DNA from: Corynespora cassiicola
Taxonomy: Eukaryota > Ascomycota > Dothideomycetes > Pleosporales > Corynesporascaceae
Length of the DNA stretch: 64,000 nt
Direction of reading: 5' to 3'
NCBI GenBank assembly: GCA_022059125.1
Contig: JAEUWY010000004.1
Location: forward strand, 3,038,001-3,102,000
The translations under genes and the position numbers were made by a program. Of the stretch, positions 23,298-34,939 are shown in pieces (the first letter of the stretch is position 1; each line of letters opens with the position of its first letter). The notes below the pieces were generated by a model. It saw nothing but the letters and a program-made list of their open reading frames with translations, did no database searches and was not told the origin of the DNA.

Positions 23298-26189
23298 CTA
23301 CAGCCCATTGTCTGTTTTAAACTTATCCCAAGCTTCGTTGAGAGTAGCAAAAACTGCAGCGCTAATCATTCGCTGTTCAGTAGTAGCTGTTTGGGGTATC
23401 TGTATCTGTTAGCCATGGTGAACGAGTGTTGTAGTGGGTGGGTTGTGTACCTTGTCAGGATGTACCTTGGCGATGGCCTTCATGTATACAATCTTTACCT
23501 TGTTAGGCATCACCAAGTCACCCATGTTGACTTTATTCCACCCTGCTTCGGGCCATAGGACTTTATCCAAAGACCCCAGAAGTGCTCGTAGATTGTCGGC
23601 CTTCGTGCCTTTCCAGGCCAAAAGCTTAGCGTCAATCTGGTCGGAGAGCTGGAACTTTTCGTCATCGACTTTTTCTGCAGCCGCATTTGCTGCTTTAAGC
23701 TTTTTGACAGCCTCGGATTCCGAAACCGGACCTCCGCCAAGGTCCGAGAGCGCCGTCGGTTTTGGCGGTGGAGGCCTGCGCACAGGAGGTCGTGCTGCAG
23801 GGGCGGCCGCCTTGGAACCCCCATTTGCAGCTTTCTCACATCGGTTGCGCCCTTGAATACTGATTGCTCCGCCTACACCAGCTTCGACCGCTTCCCGCCA
23901 TATTTTACCAGCGTCTCCCCATTTCTCCATATTCTCGAGCGCTTCAGCTTTCCGCATAAGCGCCTTTCCATAAAACTCCTTCATGTCCTTCTCTCCTTCA
24001 GACCCTCCCAAGGTAATCTTTTCGCCTTCACCCTTGGAGATGCCAATGATGGCCAGTGCGGCATCAGCATCAGATATAGCAGCCTTGGGATCACCAACTT
24101 TGATGTTGGTGACGGCACGATTGCATAAGACGATGATTGTAATGGGATGGGTCTGAGGGAGTGGACCCAAAGCTGACGAATACGCAGCATGGGCCGCCGA
24201 GTAGTCCCCACGTTTGAACGCTTCCGATCCTTTTGCTCTGTACGAGGCAGCAGAGTTGAGTGCAGAGGAGGAGACTGGAGGGATTTGCCGGGGCGGAGCC
24301 TTTGGCTTGGGTGGAGGGGGGGTGGCAGCTGGACTTCTGGCCTTTGGTGTCGAGGCAGCTTTGAGGAACGGATTGTTCGACTGTGCTGGGGTGGATTGAC
24401 GCGATGCAGGTGGAGAAGCACGAGGCTGTTCTGAAGCGAATAGATCTGGCTGTGGCGTGGCCTTCTTTCGTCGAGCTGGACTGATATAGGCTTGGCCACT
24501 CTGCTCCTCTACCTCTTGACGGGTCAATCTAGTGGCCGATTTCTTGTCCATGAATGATGGTGACTGTTGTCTGGCGGAGGAAGATGGAGAAGATACGCGA
24601 TCAATGTGTCTACTATGCTGATCCTCGAACTCACGCCTCTGCCGGGTAGGAAGAGCATTGCGGTCTGGACGATGATCAGCAGGACGCGGCGGCTTGGCCG
24701 GTCGTCCTCCACCCTCTAGCATCATTGCTTCATCGGTGACACCTGAAGGGGTGGCTGTCCTCGATTTGCCTCCTTGAGATGGGCGGTCCGAATCATCGCC
24801 GGCTTGTGCATTTCTCATCCACTTTGGGACGTTTGGATCTCCTTCATTCTGGAACTCCGCCACAGCCTTTTGTACCTTCTTTTGGCTCGTTTTCCACAAT
24901 GAGTTTGCCGACTTGAACAGGGTGTTCCCGATTTCAGATGCATATTGAGAAACATCTTTCTCTTGAGTCTGCCCTTCCGGCCTGCGTTGGCCTGAGCGAC
25001 TGCGGCTCTCTTCTCCGCGCATCCAGGCGGGAACAGATCCTCCAGTGCTTGGGTCCCTCGTTGTAGTACGGCTGTTGCCTCTCCTTGGACGTTCTTCGAA
25101 ATCATCCGGGCTACGGCGTGGCCTGTCTTGACTGTGATCCCGTGTTCTCTGCTTGGCCTCTGCATGAGCCTGATTCAGGAGCCAGCCCACAGCAGCTTGG
25201 ACATCAAGACCAGACTCGGTAGTAGCCAGAGCGATAGCAGACTTTTCAGCAGGAAAGCCCATGTCTACCAGCTCAGCAACAGCCTTGTCGTGGGGATTGG
25301 GGCCCGGCGAAGGTCGGCGCTCGGTCCTGGAAGGGCGCTCCTCTACGATCGGGGTTGGTTCTCGTCTGCTCTCAAACTCGGTTACAGGTTTCCCCAAGAG
25401 ACCTAAAATGTCATCGTCTTCGGCGGGCGCCGAAGGGGCAGGCTGAGCACTGGGTGCAGGCTTTTGCGCCAGTTGCTTGAGCCCAAACATATCATCATCG
25501 TCAACGAATGCATTGCTCGTTTGCTTCGTGGAGCTTGCCGCACCATATGCAGGAGTACTGCGACCGCTTCCGTGGGAAGGAGGGGGGAAATGGCTCGAAG
25601 AGTCGACAGGTGCAGCTGAATTAAAAGCGGACAGAAGGTCGTCGTCTGCAGGCGGTGACTGAACAGGGCGTTTGGAGGAGGTGTCCAGCCCCGCAAAGGG
25701 CTTATTGATTGCCTGAGACAGCGTCTGACGCCCTGGGGCGCTCACTGCCGGCGGGTGTATGCCTGACCGCGTGGGCTCAGGCGTGCTCTTGCCCGAACCC
25801 AGCGTGTCCCAGAACTTGGGGTCTGGAGCTCCATACTGCGCATCGTACTGCTTCCTCTGCTCAGATTCCTGGCGCTGCTTTTCCTCTTGTAGTTGTTTCT
25901 GGCGCTCCTGCAGCGAGAGGTTGCTTGTCGCGGGCTTGGAGGTATTCAGAGAGACGAGCCCAGCAAAGCTGTCATTGGCGGGGGTCGCTGGCTTCGAGGG
26001 AGCTTTGAAGGCACGGTTGGCCGCGAGAGAGGAGCCGGCTCCGGATTGTTGCGCAGAGAGGGGTGTGGAGCGGCCGGAGAGCTGGGGAGTGGGGTTTTGG
26101 CGGAAAGGAGGAAGTGCGGCAGGCGGGTTTAGCGGTGGCGGCTGTTGCTTGTTGGGCGCGGACCAGTCAAGGCCAGCAAGATCGTCCAT
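23298..26189 (-). CDS. SWA2: Auxilin-like clathrin-uncoating factor SWA2 (UBA, TPR, J domain)
   Basis: Exons 26189-23451 and 23399-23298; 946 residues. Auxilins recruit Hsc70 to strip clathrin from vesicles. The N-terminal 290 residues are low complexity with short acidic DDD-containing motifs (DDDLLSAF, DDDDMFGL, DDDILGLLG), probable clathrin-binding sites. A UBA domain lies at about 298-340 (AELVDMGF). TPR-like helices lie at about 640-715 (AFKRGDYSAAHAAYSSAL). The C-terminal J domain begins near 850 and includes the HPDK catalytic motif immediately before the 51-bp intron; the last exon completes it with NEAWDKFK. An upstream in-frame TTG exists but the first ATG is 26189 (MDDLAGLDW). The domain order equals yeast Swa2; the total is longer because of the disordered linkers. 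Confidence 0.94.
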
Positions 26190-28753
26190 TTTCAAGCGAC
26201 GGTGGCAGTGTTCGCAGCTGTTGAGCTGGCCAAAGTCATATCATAGCAGCAAGCGGGACGAGGTTGTGGATGCAGGCTGCAGATGCCACCATGCCACTCT
26301 GCTTGCTCGTTAGAGACAGGCGCGGTGGCTGAGTGTGGCGCGTGCGGATGGGGCTGCGCGGCGGATCACGTGAGACGAGCCTCAATGCACGTGCAGGCTA
26401 GTCTGCTGCCGCGCCCCAAGTCGCTCCAGACGGGCTAGAACCAGAGATCGCCAGGGCGCAGCTGGCTAACGGGCGGAAGACAGGACGGGCAAGACGGGCC
26501 ATGGCGATTTGGTTGGATTGTTATGGTAAACATTCAGGCAGCGGTGGTCGTTTTGGCAACCCAAGCGAAGGCGCCTAAGCAGGAGCGGGCCCTCTCCCGT
26601 CCCTGGCCTCTTCTATTACATGCAAACACGCCCCAGATGCGCGCCGGCTACTGCGACGGCGGCACCACGATCACGAAGCAGCGAAATGGACGGCGTCTGC
26701 CTGCGCAGTGCGTGCAAGCAAGACGAGCAGCAGGCGCGCGGTCATCGAATTAGAGAGTGGTCTGAGCTGATGTCGTGTCTGGATCCACGGTGTCCGCCAG
26801 ACCATGGCGCACATGAAGCACGGCCGTCCTTGGTGTATCACGGCTGGTCCCGGCACCTCAGACAAGGCTGTCAGGTATGGGCAACCCTGAAGAGACAAAG
26901 CACCGGGTCAGCAGTCAGGGTGCGATGACTCGCCGGGCTGCCGCATTACTCGAATTCGCCGCGGCGCGACCGCGCGGTGTAGTGTGCCGAACGTGGGCGG
27001 AGAGGGCTGCACTGTTGCACGAGGCAGGTTGGGTACAAACGAGGCGGCGAGCCTTGGGCAAATTTGATGCCGTAACGACTTTTGGGCAAGGCATACGGGC
27101 GCGCTCTACCGCGTAAGCAGCAATGCACAGGCCGGCCAGTGATGTTCAGGGAGGGGACGGGATGTGTCGAGGCGCATCCCGTGTCCGTGGATAGCTCTCT
27201 CATTTTGACTCGTGCCGCAAATTCCCCGGATGCCTGGCGGCGATGGCGCGCCTTGGGGGGCCCATGGCCGCCTCCCCCGAAGCAGCAGAGACGTGGGCCC
27301 GGCGGCCAGACACGACGCGACCATGCAACGATGCGACGACGCGACGGCTGCGACTGCGACTGCGGCCTCGGGGCCCTGGAGGCTTTGATTTGGATGGACG
27401 GCGGCACGTCTCCAGGCGGGCTGCAAGGGCGATGCGTGCCCAAGGAGACGGGGCAGGCGGGCAGAATCAGCCCATGGGTTTTTTGCCATCGATGAGGGAC
27501 GGCCCACCGAACCGGGGCGCTGTTCGGGTTAGCAGGTGTAGCGCAGGACTGGTGTTGCAGCTTAACTCTGCAGGCGACTCCTAGACCAAGAGCGGAGGAA
27601 AGCCGACGAGTGGTGAGAAGCTTGCCCAAAGGAGCACACTGACAAGCTTCCGCGGCGCCCGCGCGTTGTTCGAGAAGGCCAGCTGGGGGCGCACGTGAAG
27701 GGACGGCTCTTCTGCCTGCGCAGCACCCGCCCGGAGACCCTGCAGCACCGCTCGGTGATATTCAGCGTTGCGTGCAGGAGGGGCACATTGGCAGGGCCGT
27801 CGAGGGCGGCCGCATGGCTATTGGCAATATATAGTGGGCGAGGACCTGGACATGCAATGCAGGCACCTGAGGTTGGTAGAGCAAGAAGCAAGGCCAGACG
27901 GCAGCGGGCTGCCAGTAGCTTCGAGTAGCTGTCAGTAGCAGCCCGCAGCCCGCAGCCCGCAATAGTGCTTCCGACGCCCCCCCTCGCCCCCCTCGCGACG
28001 CTCGCAGCGCCGCGCCCCTCAATGGCTCCAGGTCCGACATGGGCGGCCGCGGGCAGGCACGGGCGGGCGAAGCGAGGGCATAGCAAGGGCATAGCCAGGG
28101 CCGGCCGCGCTCATTAGGCTAACTGCCGCCATATGGAGCCGCCGGTTCGGCTGCTCAGCGCCCAGTGCCTCGCCGTGCCCTTTGCTTCGCGGCGCAGGGG
28201 CCGCGGCCCTGGGCGTCAACGGGTCGGGTGCATCCAAATTCTGTTTGTGTGTGTGTGTGCGCGCGCGCGCGCTGCCCGTCCCCAGCACCAGCGGATGCGC
28301 GCCCCGACGACGTCGTGTGGTCGTGGCCTGCTCGTGTCTGGAGAGCTGCACTGCACAGCTGCGCGGAGGTCCCTGACCCTGGCCGCTCCGCCTGCGAGCA
28401 TTCGGCGCCACTCTGCACCCTCGGCTCTGTCAGAGAACGGGTTTCCCGTGGCTTGGTCAGGGGATCCCAACGAGGTTCGTTGGCGCTCGGATAGCCGCTT
28501 GGCCTGCTTGCATCGGGAGCTCGTTCCAACTTGCTGAGATCGCCGTTCTTTGTTCACCCTCGACCTTCCCGTGGCTGACGGCCGATCCGCTCTTCGACTG
28601 CAACTGTCGCTGCTGCTGCTGCTGCTACCGCCAGTCTCCAACAAAAACACGCCGACGCCGCGGTCCTGCGACCCTGCTCCACCCCCCGCCCTCCTCCTCC
28701 CCCCCCCTCGTCGTCGTCCCTCTCACCACCTGCGCCTGCTGCAGCCCTGCAAC
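26190..28753. other. Gene-free 2.6-kb GC-rich region
   Basis: Separates SWA2 (-) and URC4 (+), so it holds two divergent promoters. Open frames here (up to 227 codons, 26946-27629 on minus) are arginine- and proline-rich products of high GC with no domain content. Features seen: an ATATATAG stretch near 27827, a TG/CG dinucleotide run about 28246-28272, a CTG run near 28605-28624, and a pyrimidine-rich leader before 28754. Confidence 0.55.
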
Positions 28754-30427
28754 ATGCGTCTCTTCGGTCGCAAGAGCTCCAAGCCCGCCATCTCGCCCAG
28801 CGGGAGCCAGCCCAACACCTCCAATGGCTCCCTCAAGTCGCCCGTGCCCCAGTCTGCCAACGGCTCCAAGACGCCCATCAGCTTCCCCGACGTGCCTCTG
28901 CCAAAGGCCCCCGACCCAGCCCTCGACCCCGCCGGCTACCTGAGGAGCATCCACGCCGTCAGGGAGCGCTCCCGCCTCGTGCTCGAAAAGGCCAAGCAGA
29001 ACCAGCTCAAGCACTTCACCGTCGACATGTCCAAGTTCCAGGACACGGCCGGCTATGTCGTGTCCATCATCAAGGTACGCACCGTCCCCCGCAAAAAAAC
29101 AACTTCACCTGCCTGTGGCTTCTGGTTTGGCTTGCTGACACGTCCCTAGCGAGACTATGCGCCCGACTACGCCTCCATTCCTCCCCACGGCAGGTGGCAG
29201 CACTTTGAGGTCGGCGGCCGCCCGCGAATTGATCAGCTCATGGCCTCGTGGCCCTCCACCATCGACAACCAGGAGCGCACCCGCCGTCTGATTGATCTTT
29301 TCCTGGTTTCCGTCCTGCTGGACGCCGGCGCCGGCACCAAGTGGCAGTACCGCAGCAAGGAGTCGGGCAAGATTTACCGCCGCAGCGAGGGCCTTGCCGT
29401 GGCCAGTCTGGAAATGTTCAAGTCCGGCCTCTTCAGCAGCGATCCAAACGAGCCCTGCCAGGTCGACAGCGCCGGCCTCAAGAGGCTCGATCTCAAGACA
29501 ATGGCCCGTGGCCTCCAGGTCACCGACGACAACCTCATCGACGGCCTGCAGGGTCGCACCGGCCTGCTGCAGAGACTCGGCGATGCCTTGCAGAACCAGG
29601 AGGTGTTTGGACTAGAAGCTCGTCCCGGAAACATGCTTGGTACGCCACTCTGTTTTCTCGAAAATTTCCTCTCTCAGAACGTTTGGCTAATTTCGGTGCA
29701 GACTATCTTCTTTCGCATCCAACAACACAGGCATCTTCCGTGCCCATCATCCCACTACCCACTCTCTGGAACACGCTCATGGACGGTTTGTCTCCGATCT
29801 GGCCGTCGACGCGCACGCAAATCGACGGCGTGCCCATCGGTGATGCATGGCCGTGTTCGGTAATGCCATCGCATCCCACACACCCCTGGGAAAACATTGT
29901 TCCCTTCCACAAACTTACCCAATGGCTCACCTACTCCCTGATGGTGCCCATGACGAAGTTACTTCACGTGCATTTCGCCGGCGCCGAGCTTTTGACCGGA
30001 TTGCCCGAATACCGCAACGGCGGTCTCTTCATCGACACGGGACTGCTCACCCTGAAGGAGGAGGATGCCAAACGAGGACTCGCCCAGTACCAGCGCAACG
30101 CCCAGGTCAAGGGCCAGCCCAACATGGAAGTCGTGCCTCTCTTCACGGCCGACGACGACGTCATTGTCGAATGGCGTGCAGTCACAGTGGGATTCTTGGA
30201 CCAGCTCCTTGCCGAAGTCAACTCGCTGTTGGGTTTGAGCGGGCGTGATAAATTGACTTTGCCCCAAATGTTGGAGGCTGGCAGTTGGAAGGTAATTGGC
30301 CCCACTTCTTGTGCATGACAATCGCATCTAACAAGGTTTGCAGGGAGGCCGAGAAATTGCTGAAGTGTCGCGTCCAAACACGAAAGAGCCACCAATCATG
30401 ATCTTGTCCGACGGAACTGTTTTCTAA
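28754..30427 (+). CDS. URC4: Uracil catabolism protein URC4 (DUF1688)
   Basis: Exons 28754-29074, 29150-29639, 29702-30291 and 30344-30427; 494 residues. The family (Urc4/Urg3) is required for the URC pathway by which yeasts and other fungi use uracil as a nitrogen source; its exact chemistry is not settled. Residues 1-50 are a Ser/Pro-rich tail; the conserved core starts near 55 (PAGYLRSIHAVRERS) and runs to the end. Recognisable family blocks are GRWQHFEVGGRPRI, LFLVSVLLDAGAG, WPCSVMPSHP, FHKLTQWLTYSLM and ADDDVIVEWRAVTV. The last small exon supplies GGREI and the SDGTVF terminus. The other URC genes are not in this window, so the pathway is not clustered here as far as can be seen. Confidence 0.92.
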
Positions 30428-31334
30428 AGATACCCTTGAGCTTCTTATTTCATTGCTTGCTTTCGTTCGAAAGTTATGATTGCGCGCGGCAGCTCGTTTG
30501 CGAGGCATGGAATGACTCTGGCGTGCGACAGCACCATTGCTCCAACTTCCTAGACTGGGCGGTCGGCGGCTACGGTCTATGATTTTCTCGTGGTCATTCT
30601 GGCAGCTCCTTTCGTGTTAATACTTTTTTTGTGTCTCAGCTTCCTTCATCCCGAAAGCTCGATTCGGCATGCACGCCGGCCTTCCTATTCTCTTCAGAGC
30701 GCCGACTGGATCCTTCCCTTTGTTTACCCCTTCTGATATGTCATTTTTTCGAGAAAAACTTTTGAAAGTTCAACAAATTCTGGACGGTTTGGGATGGGCA
30801 ATTTTGGATAACAGTTCTGGGAATCATTGGAACTATAGTCAATTAATCAAGTGTTGACACATTTGACTGCATGGCACGTTCGTCCTTCTGCAGCCGACTG
30901 GCCTTCAGCTGTGATGAAACCAAACAGTTACTACTTGCCCCCACTCTTGTCAACAAAAGTGACTTTGCTCAACTGCAGTGACACGCCGAGCTTATCTGCG
31001 CGGGCGTTCAATTGATCTGATATGAAAAAAGTTCAGGGGGGTGTGCTGACGGACTTGTCTCCGTCGCAATCGAGTGGCTTTGCCGAGGAAAATCTGGCGG
31101 AGGCGTCGCGCACGACCGCACGACCCCTCGGAAGCGTCTACCCCCGTGCCTCAGGCCGACCAGGCCTGCGATGCCCCCAGGCCTCTCACGTGCACCGGAC
31201 GTCACTCTGCCTCAACGTCAAAATCACCCCCAACGCGAAATCCACCGCTAGCGCCTTCCCCCTCCTCCCCGCAGCCTTGTCCGCCGGCAGCCATCCACAC
31301 CCCTAGGGACCTCTGACACGACGACGCTCTCGCC
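30428..31334. other. Intergenic region
   Basis: URC4 3' end and GTR1 promoter. The right 100 bp are pyrimidine-rich and run up to the GTR1 start codon. Nothing coding recognised. Confidence 0.55.
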
Positions 31335-32624
31335 ATGAACACGGGCAAGCGGCAAAAGCAGCGCAAGGTGCTGCTCATGGGGAAGAGCGGCGCGGGCAAG
31401 TCGTCGATGCGCTCCATAGTCTTCAGCAACTATGTCGCAAAGGACGTGCGGAGGCTGGGCGCCACCATCGACGTCGAGCATAGCAACATCAAGTTCATGG
31501 GCAATCTGATGCTGAACCTGTGGGATTGCGGAGGGTCTGTATCCCTTTGTCTCCCTTTCTTCATCATCATCTTTTTTTTTTTTGTGCTACGCTGCAGGAA
31601 ATGCCAAAATAGCTGGGGAATGAGTGTTGCTGACGGCGAGTGCAATGCAGACAGGACGGATTTGTTGAGAACTACCTCACCCACCAGCGAAACCACGTCT
31701 TTGGCCACGTCGCCGTGCTCATCTTCGTCTTCGACATCGAATCCCGCGAGTTCCAGGCCGACGTCATCTCCTACTCCAACATCATCCGCGCCCTCGAAGA
31801 ATGCTCCCCCTCGGCCAAGGTCTTTTGCCTGATCCACAAGATGGACCTGGTGCAGGCGCGCCTGCGCGTCCAGCTCTTCGACGAGCGCGCCGAATACATA
31901 CGCGCCGCCTCTGAAGGTTTCCGGGACAACGTCGAGTTCTTCCCAACTAGCATCTGGGACCAGAGCCTATACAAGGCGTGGACACAAATCATATACTTTT
32001 TGATCCCCAATGCCAGCACGATTGAAGGGCTGTTGCAGCAGCTGGCAGAGGTCATCGATGCGCGGGAATTGATCTTGTATGAGCGTACAACGTGCCTAAT
32101 GGTGACGCACGTTACGCGGGGCCTCGAGAGTCAAAATCCGTTCACGGACCGCTTTGAGCGCATCTCGAGCATTCTCAAGACGCACAAGCAAAGCATGGCG
32201 TACGTCTCCAATAACCCCTCCTCCTCCTCCTCGCTTATTTAGGTTCCATCTTTGCCTTTATTTTTGGGGCGTCTGCTAATTCGTAATCTTCCTCAGGAAA
32301 CACACCGGCATCCCCGCCGGCAGCGCCAACTTCGCCGAGATGCAAATCAAAACAGGTCGCTTCATGTTCTTCATAACGCGACTGACCGAGAACACGAACC
32401 TTGCAGCGTCGATCCCGCCCTCGGAGCAGGTCTTCAATGCGGCCCGCGTCAACATTTTGCTGGTGCGCCCAAAGTTTGCCGAGCTGGATATTGCGAGTAA
32501 GCCTCGGCCCGCCATCCAGCAGGCCTTTGCGCACTCGGCCGACAGCGAGTCGAGGCTGAGGGAGGGCGAGGAGAGCTACAGAGGGAAGGGCAAGGAAGCT
32601 GTGCATGGCGGTTTTGAGGGCTGA
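31335..32624 (+). CDS. GTR1: Rag GTPase GTR1 (RagA/B type)
   Basis: Exons 31335-31534, 31651-32199 and 32297-32624; 358 residues. Gtr1 pairs with Gtr2 on the vacuole surface and activates TORC1 when amino acids are plentiful. Visible are the P-loop GKSGAGKSS (residues 16-24), the switch region [16 protein letters not shown] rebuilt across intron 1, and the Rag-specific IHKMD in place of NKxD. The C-terminal half (from about 185) is the roadblock-like dimerisation domain. Intron 1 uses a GTCTGT donor, unusual at the fourth intron base. Intron 2 splits an Ala codon before KHTGIPAG. The last 40 residues are polar and unlike the conserved core. Partner GTR2 is not in the window. Confidence 0.94.
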
Positions 32625-34939
32625 GACCGCCCTTTTGCTTTCCCACCTTATACTATTTTTTGAGTCTGGATTTTTGGACATTGGGAGACTCCAATTTTGG
32701 TAACAGGACAAGTTGGCTGGCTTATACTAGACCTTGGGCCAGACCCTAAGACTTGGTTCCGTGGCCCAGTTTGGCTTTTGGGTGGGGGGGGGGGAAGGGA
32801 GGTCTTGGATGGAATGAGATGAGGAGGTGAGGGGGACCATGGGCATTATATTTATCACTGGTAAGCTTCAGATTCAAGATACCCTTTACATTATTAGTCG
32901 GCGTTCAAACAAGCGAGTGGGTAGGCCACCAGGCCTGTTCCTTTTTCCTTTATCTCTTTATATCTGACGCTACAACTTTCCAATCCTTTCGTGGAGCTGA
33001 TGGCGTTCGCTTGTCTTAAGACGCAGTAACCCTTCGAATGGATTAGAAGGGCCGCACACTAAGATAAATACCAAATGAAGGAACGGGCTCAATCATTTAC
33101 TCGCCCCCTTTTTTTTTTGCACACATAGTTGTTCGGTATATCAGTCGATATAGCACCAGACCATCCCAACCGCCACAACCGCATTGCGCGGTTCCAAATA
33201 CACAACGTACATGCAACATCCGTCTCTCCTCTCTCTCTCTCTTTGACTACGGGTACATGCATGCCCATGTGCGAGTGTGCGAACGTGCACCCTTGTCCGA
33301 AACGAATGCCACAAAGTACCAAGCCCTCTTACAAATAACAAGCGGCGATCACACGGCAAGGACCGTTACTCTCCCGCTCGGATGCAATCATGGAGGGGGT
33401 GACTCGATTAATTTTTTTTTCCCTTTAAACGCCCGTAGCGATGCCTCCCAGGGCTTGGCGTCGCAAGCCGGTACCTCCTGTCATATCATGTCATGTTATG
33501 GTTCGCGCAACGAGTGGAACCCGGCCAGGGAAGGGAATACGAGCGAGACGACGTCGATGCTTTAAGGGTCCCCATGGCAAAGGGACGATCGATTGCCTGA
33601 CCGATCGGTGAAGCAGATGCGTGGGCGATTACTGCAGCCCTCGTAATAATAATAATAATAATCCCGTCGTCTAGTTCCGCTGCCCAGAGCGCGGAGTGCG
33701 CGCGCAAAGTGCGGAACGCCCTCGTACCGCGCGCGATTCGCAGGCAGCTAACCCCCACCTCTCCCTCTCCAAATCCCGAAACGTGGGGTTTGCGTCCAGG
33801 AGCTGAGGGCGTCCCATCCCATGGCATGAAGAGGCTCAAAGGCTTGGCGTCAGGGCATTGAAAAACCTGAGGCCAGAAAAAAAGTCTTTCCACGAATCGC
33901 ACTCTAGGCGCGGAAACAAATAGCAGTGGCAGCACCAGCGGGCGACACAGTCTGTAATGATGCAGAGGAAAATAAGTGACTAAATTACTGATAATGAGAT
34001 GAAATGAGATACCGTTTTGGTAAGGATGGAACCAACACCGTCGCTATACTGGAAAGGAAATAATAGAAAAATGTCTCTCCATGCTTGGATGTCCTGTCCC
34101 GTCCCGTCTCGTCTCGTCCCGTCCCGCCCCTTTTTCTTCCATTCCCCCCCCCCCCCCCCCAATATCGTACACAGCAAAATCGAGATGACAACGATAAATG
34201 TACTTTAGGAGAGATGGTGCCGAAAGAGAAAAATGTAGGAAATGTAATGGGGGTAAAAAATTTTTAAAAAAAAATTAAAACTCCATCCACATGCCGATTT
34301 CCTGTTTCCATGCGTGCCGAACGTCCGTCGACGCGGTCGTCCCAGCGTTTTTTTATGACAATCGATTCGTTCAAGCAAAAGGAGTCGCAAAGACGGAGAA
34401 AGACCTGTCATCCTAACCGTCCCGAGCCCGATAGAGAGCTTTTTTTTTTAAAGAAAAAAAAAGGTCTTCGGATCCATGCGTGTGCCCACAGAAAGATGGA
34501 CACCGTACAAGTACAGTAATTAGCATTACAAAAGGGGCCGCCAAGTAAAATGGATTAGGAAAGAAAAGACACAACCGAAATGCCGGCGGCACATTGCCAT
34601 GATGGTGCTGTCACTGGCTAGGCCCATGTATGAGAGATGAGGCCGGTTCCCTGGAACGTGTCCATGGCGTCGGTCTTGAGGCGGGGTGGGCGAATACATG
34701 GCAACGCGCGGGTCCATGCGACTCTCCACTGCAACCACGTGGAAGAAACCCGGCCTCCCGGTTTGCAGGCCGCTGCATCATGCCACGTGCAGGATGATGG
34801 TCCAGGTACCTGGGCGAGCAGGTTTGTCCCGTCGTTTAGCGGGCGCGAGCAAGTAGACGCGGGTCAAAAGGTCAAATTTGGGGACCTCCGAGGGCCGAAC
34901 GAGAAGATCTGCTGATCAACCGGAGAACATGCTGTTCAT
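32625..34939. other. Gene-free 2.3-kb convergent region with simple repeats
   Basis: Lies between the 3' ends of GTR1 (+) and the Zn2Cys6 gene (-). Contains a G run near 32783-32793, a CT run about 33228-33242, AAT repeats about 33645-33662, a CCCGT/CTCGT pentamer array about 34096-34128, 17 C at 34144-34160 and several A/T homopolymers. No gene recognised. Confidence 0.55.

Noticed and set aside
26946..27629. 227-codon minus-strand frame
   Set aside because: High-GC stretch giving Arg/Pro/Ser-rich translation; overlapping frames of similar length exist on the other strand and no domain is visible.
34096..34128. Pentamer array that might suggest a CRISPR-like repeat
   Set aside because: Contiguous CCCGT/CTCGT units without spacers; CRISPR arrays are not expected in a fungal nucleus.
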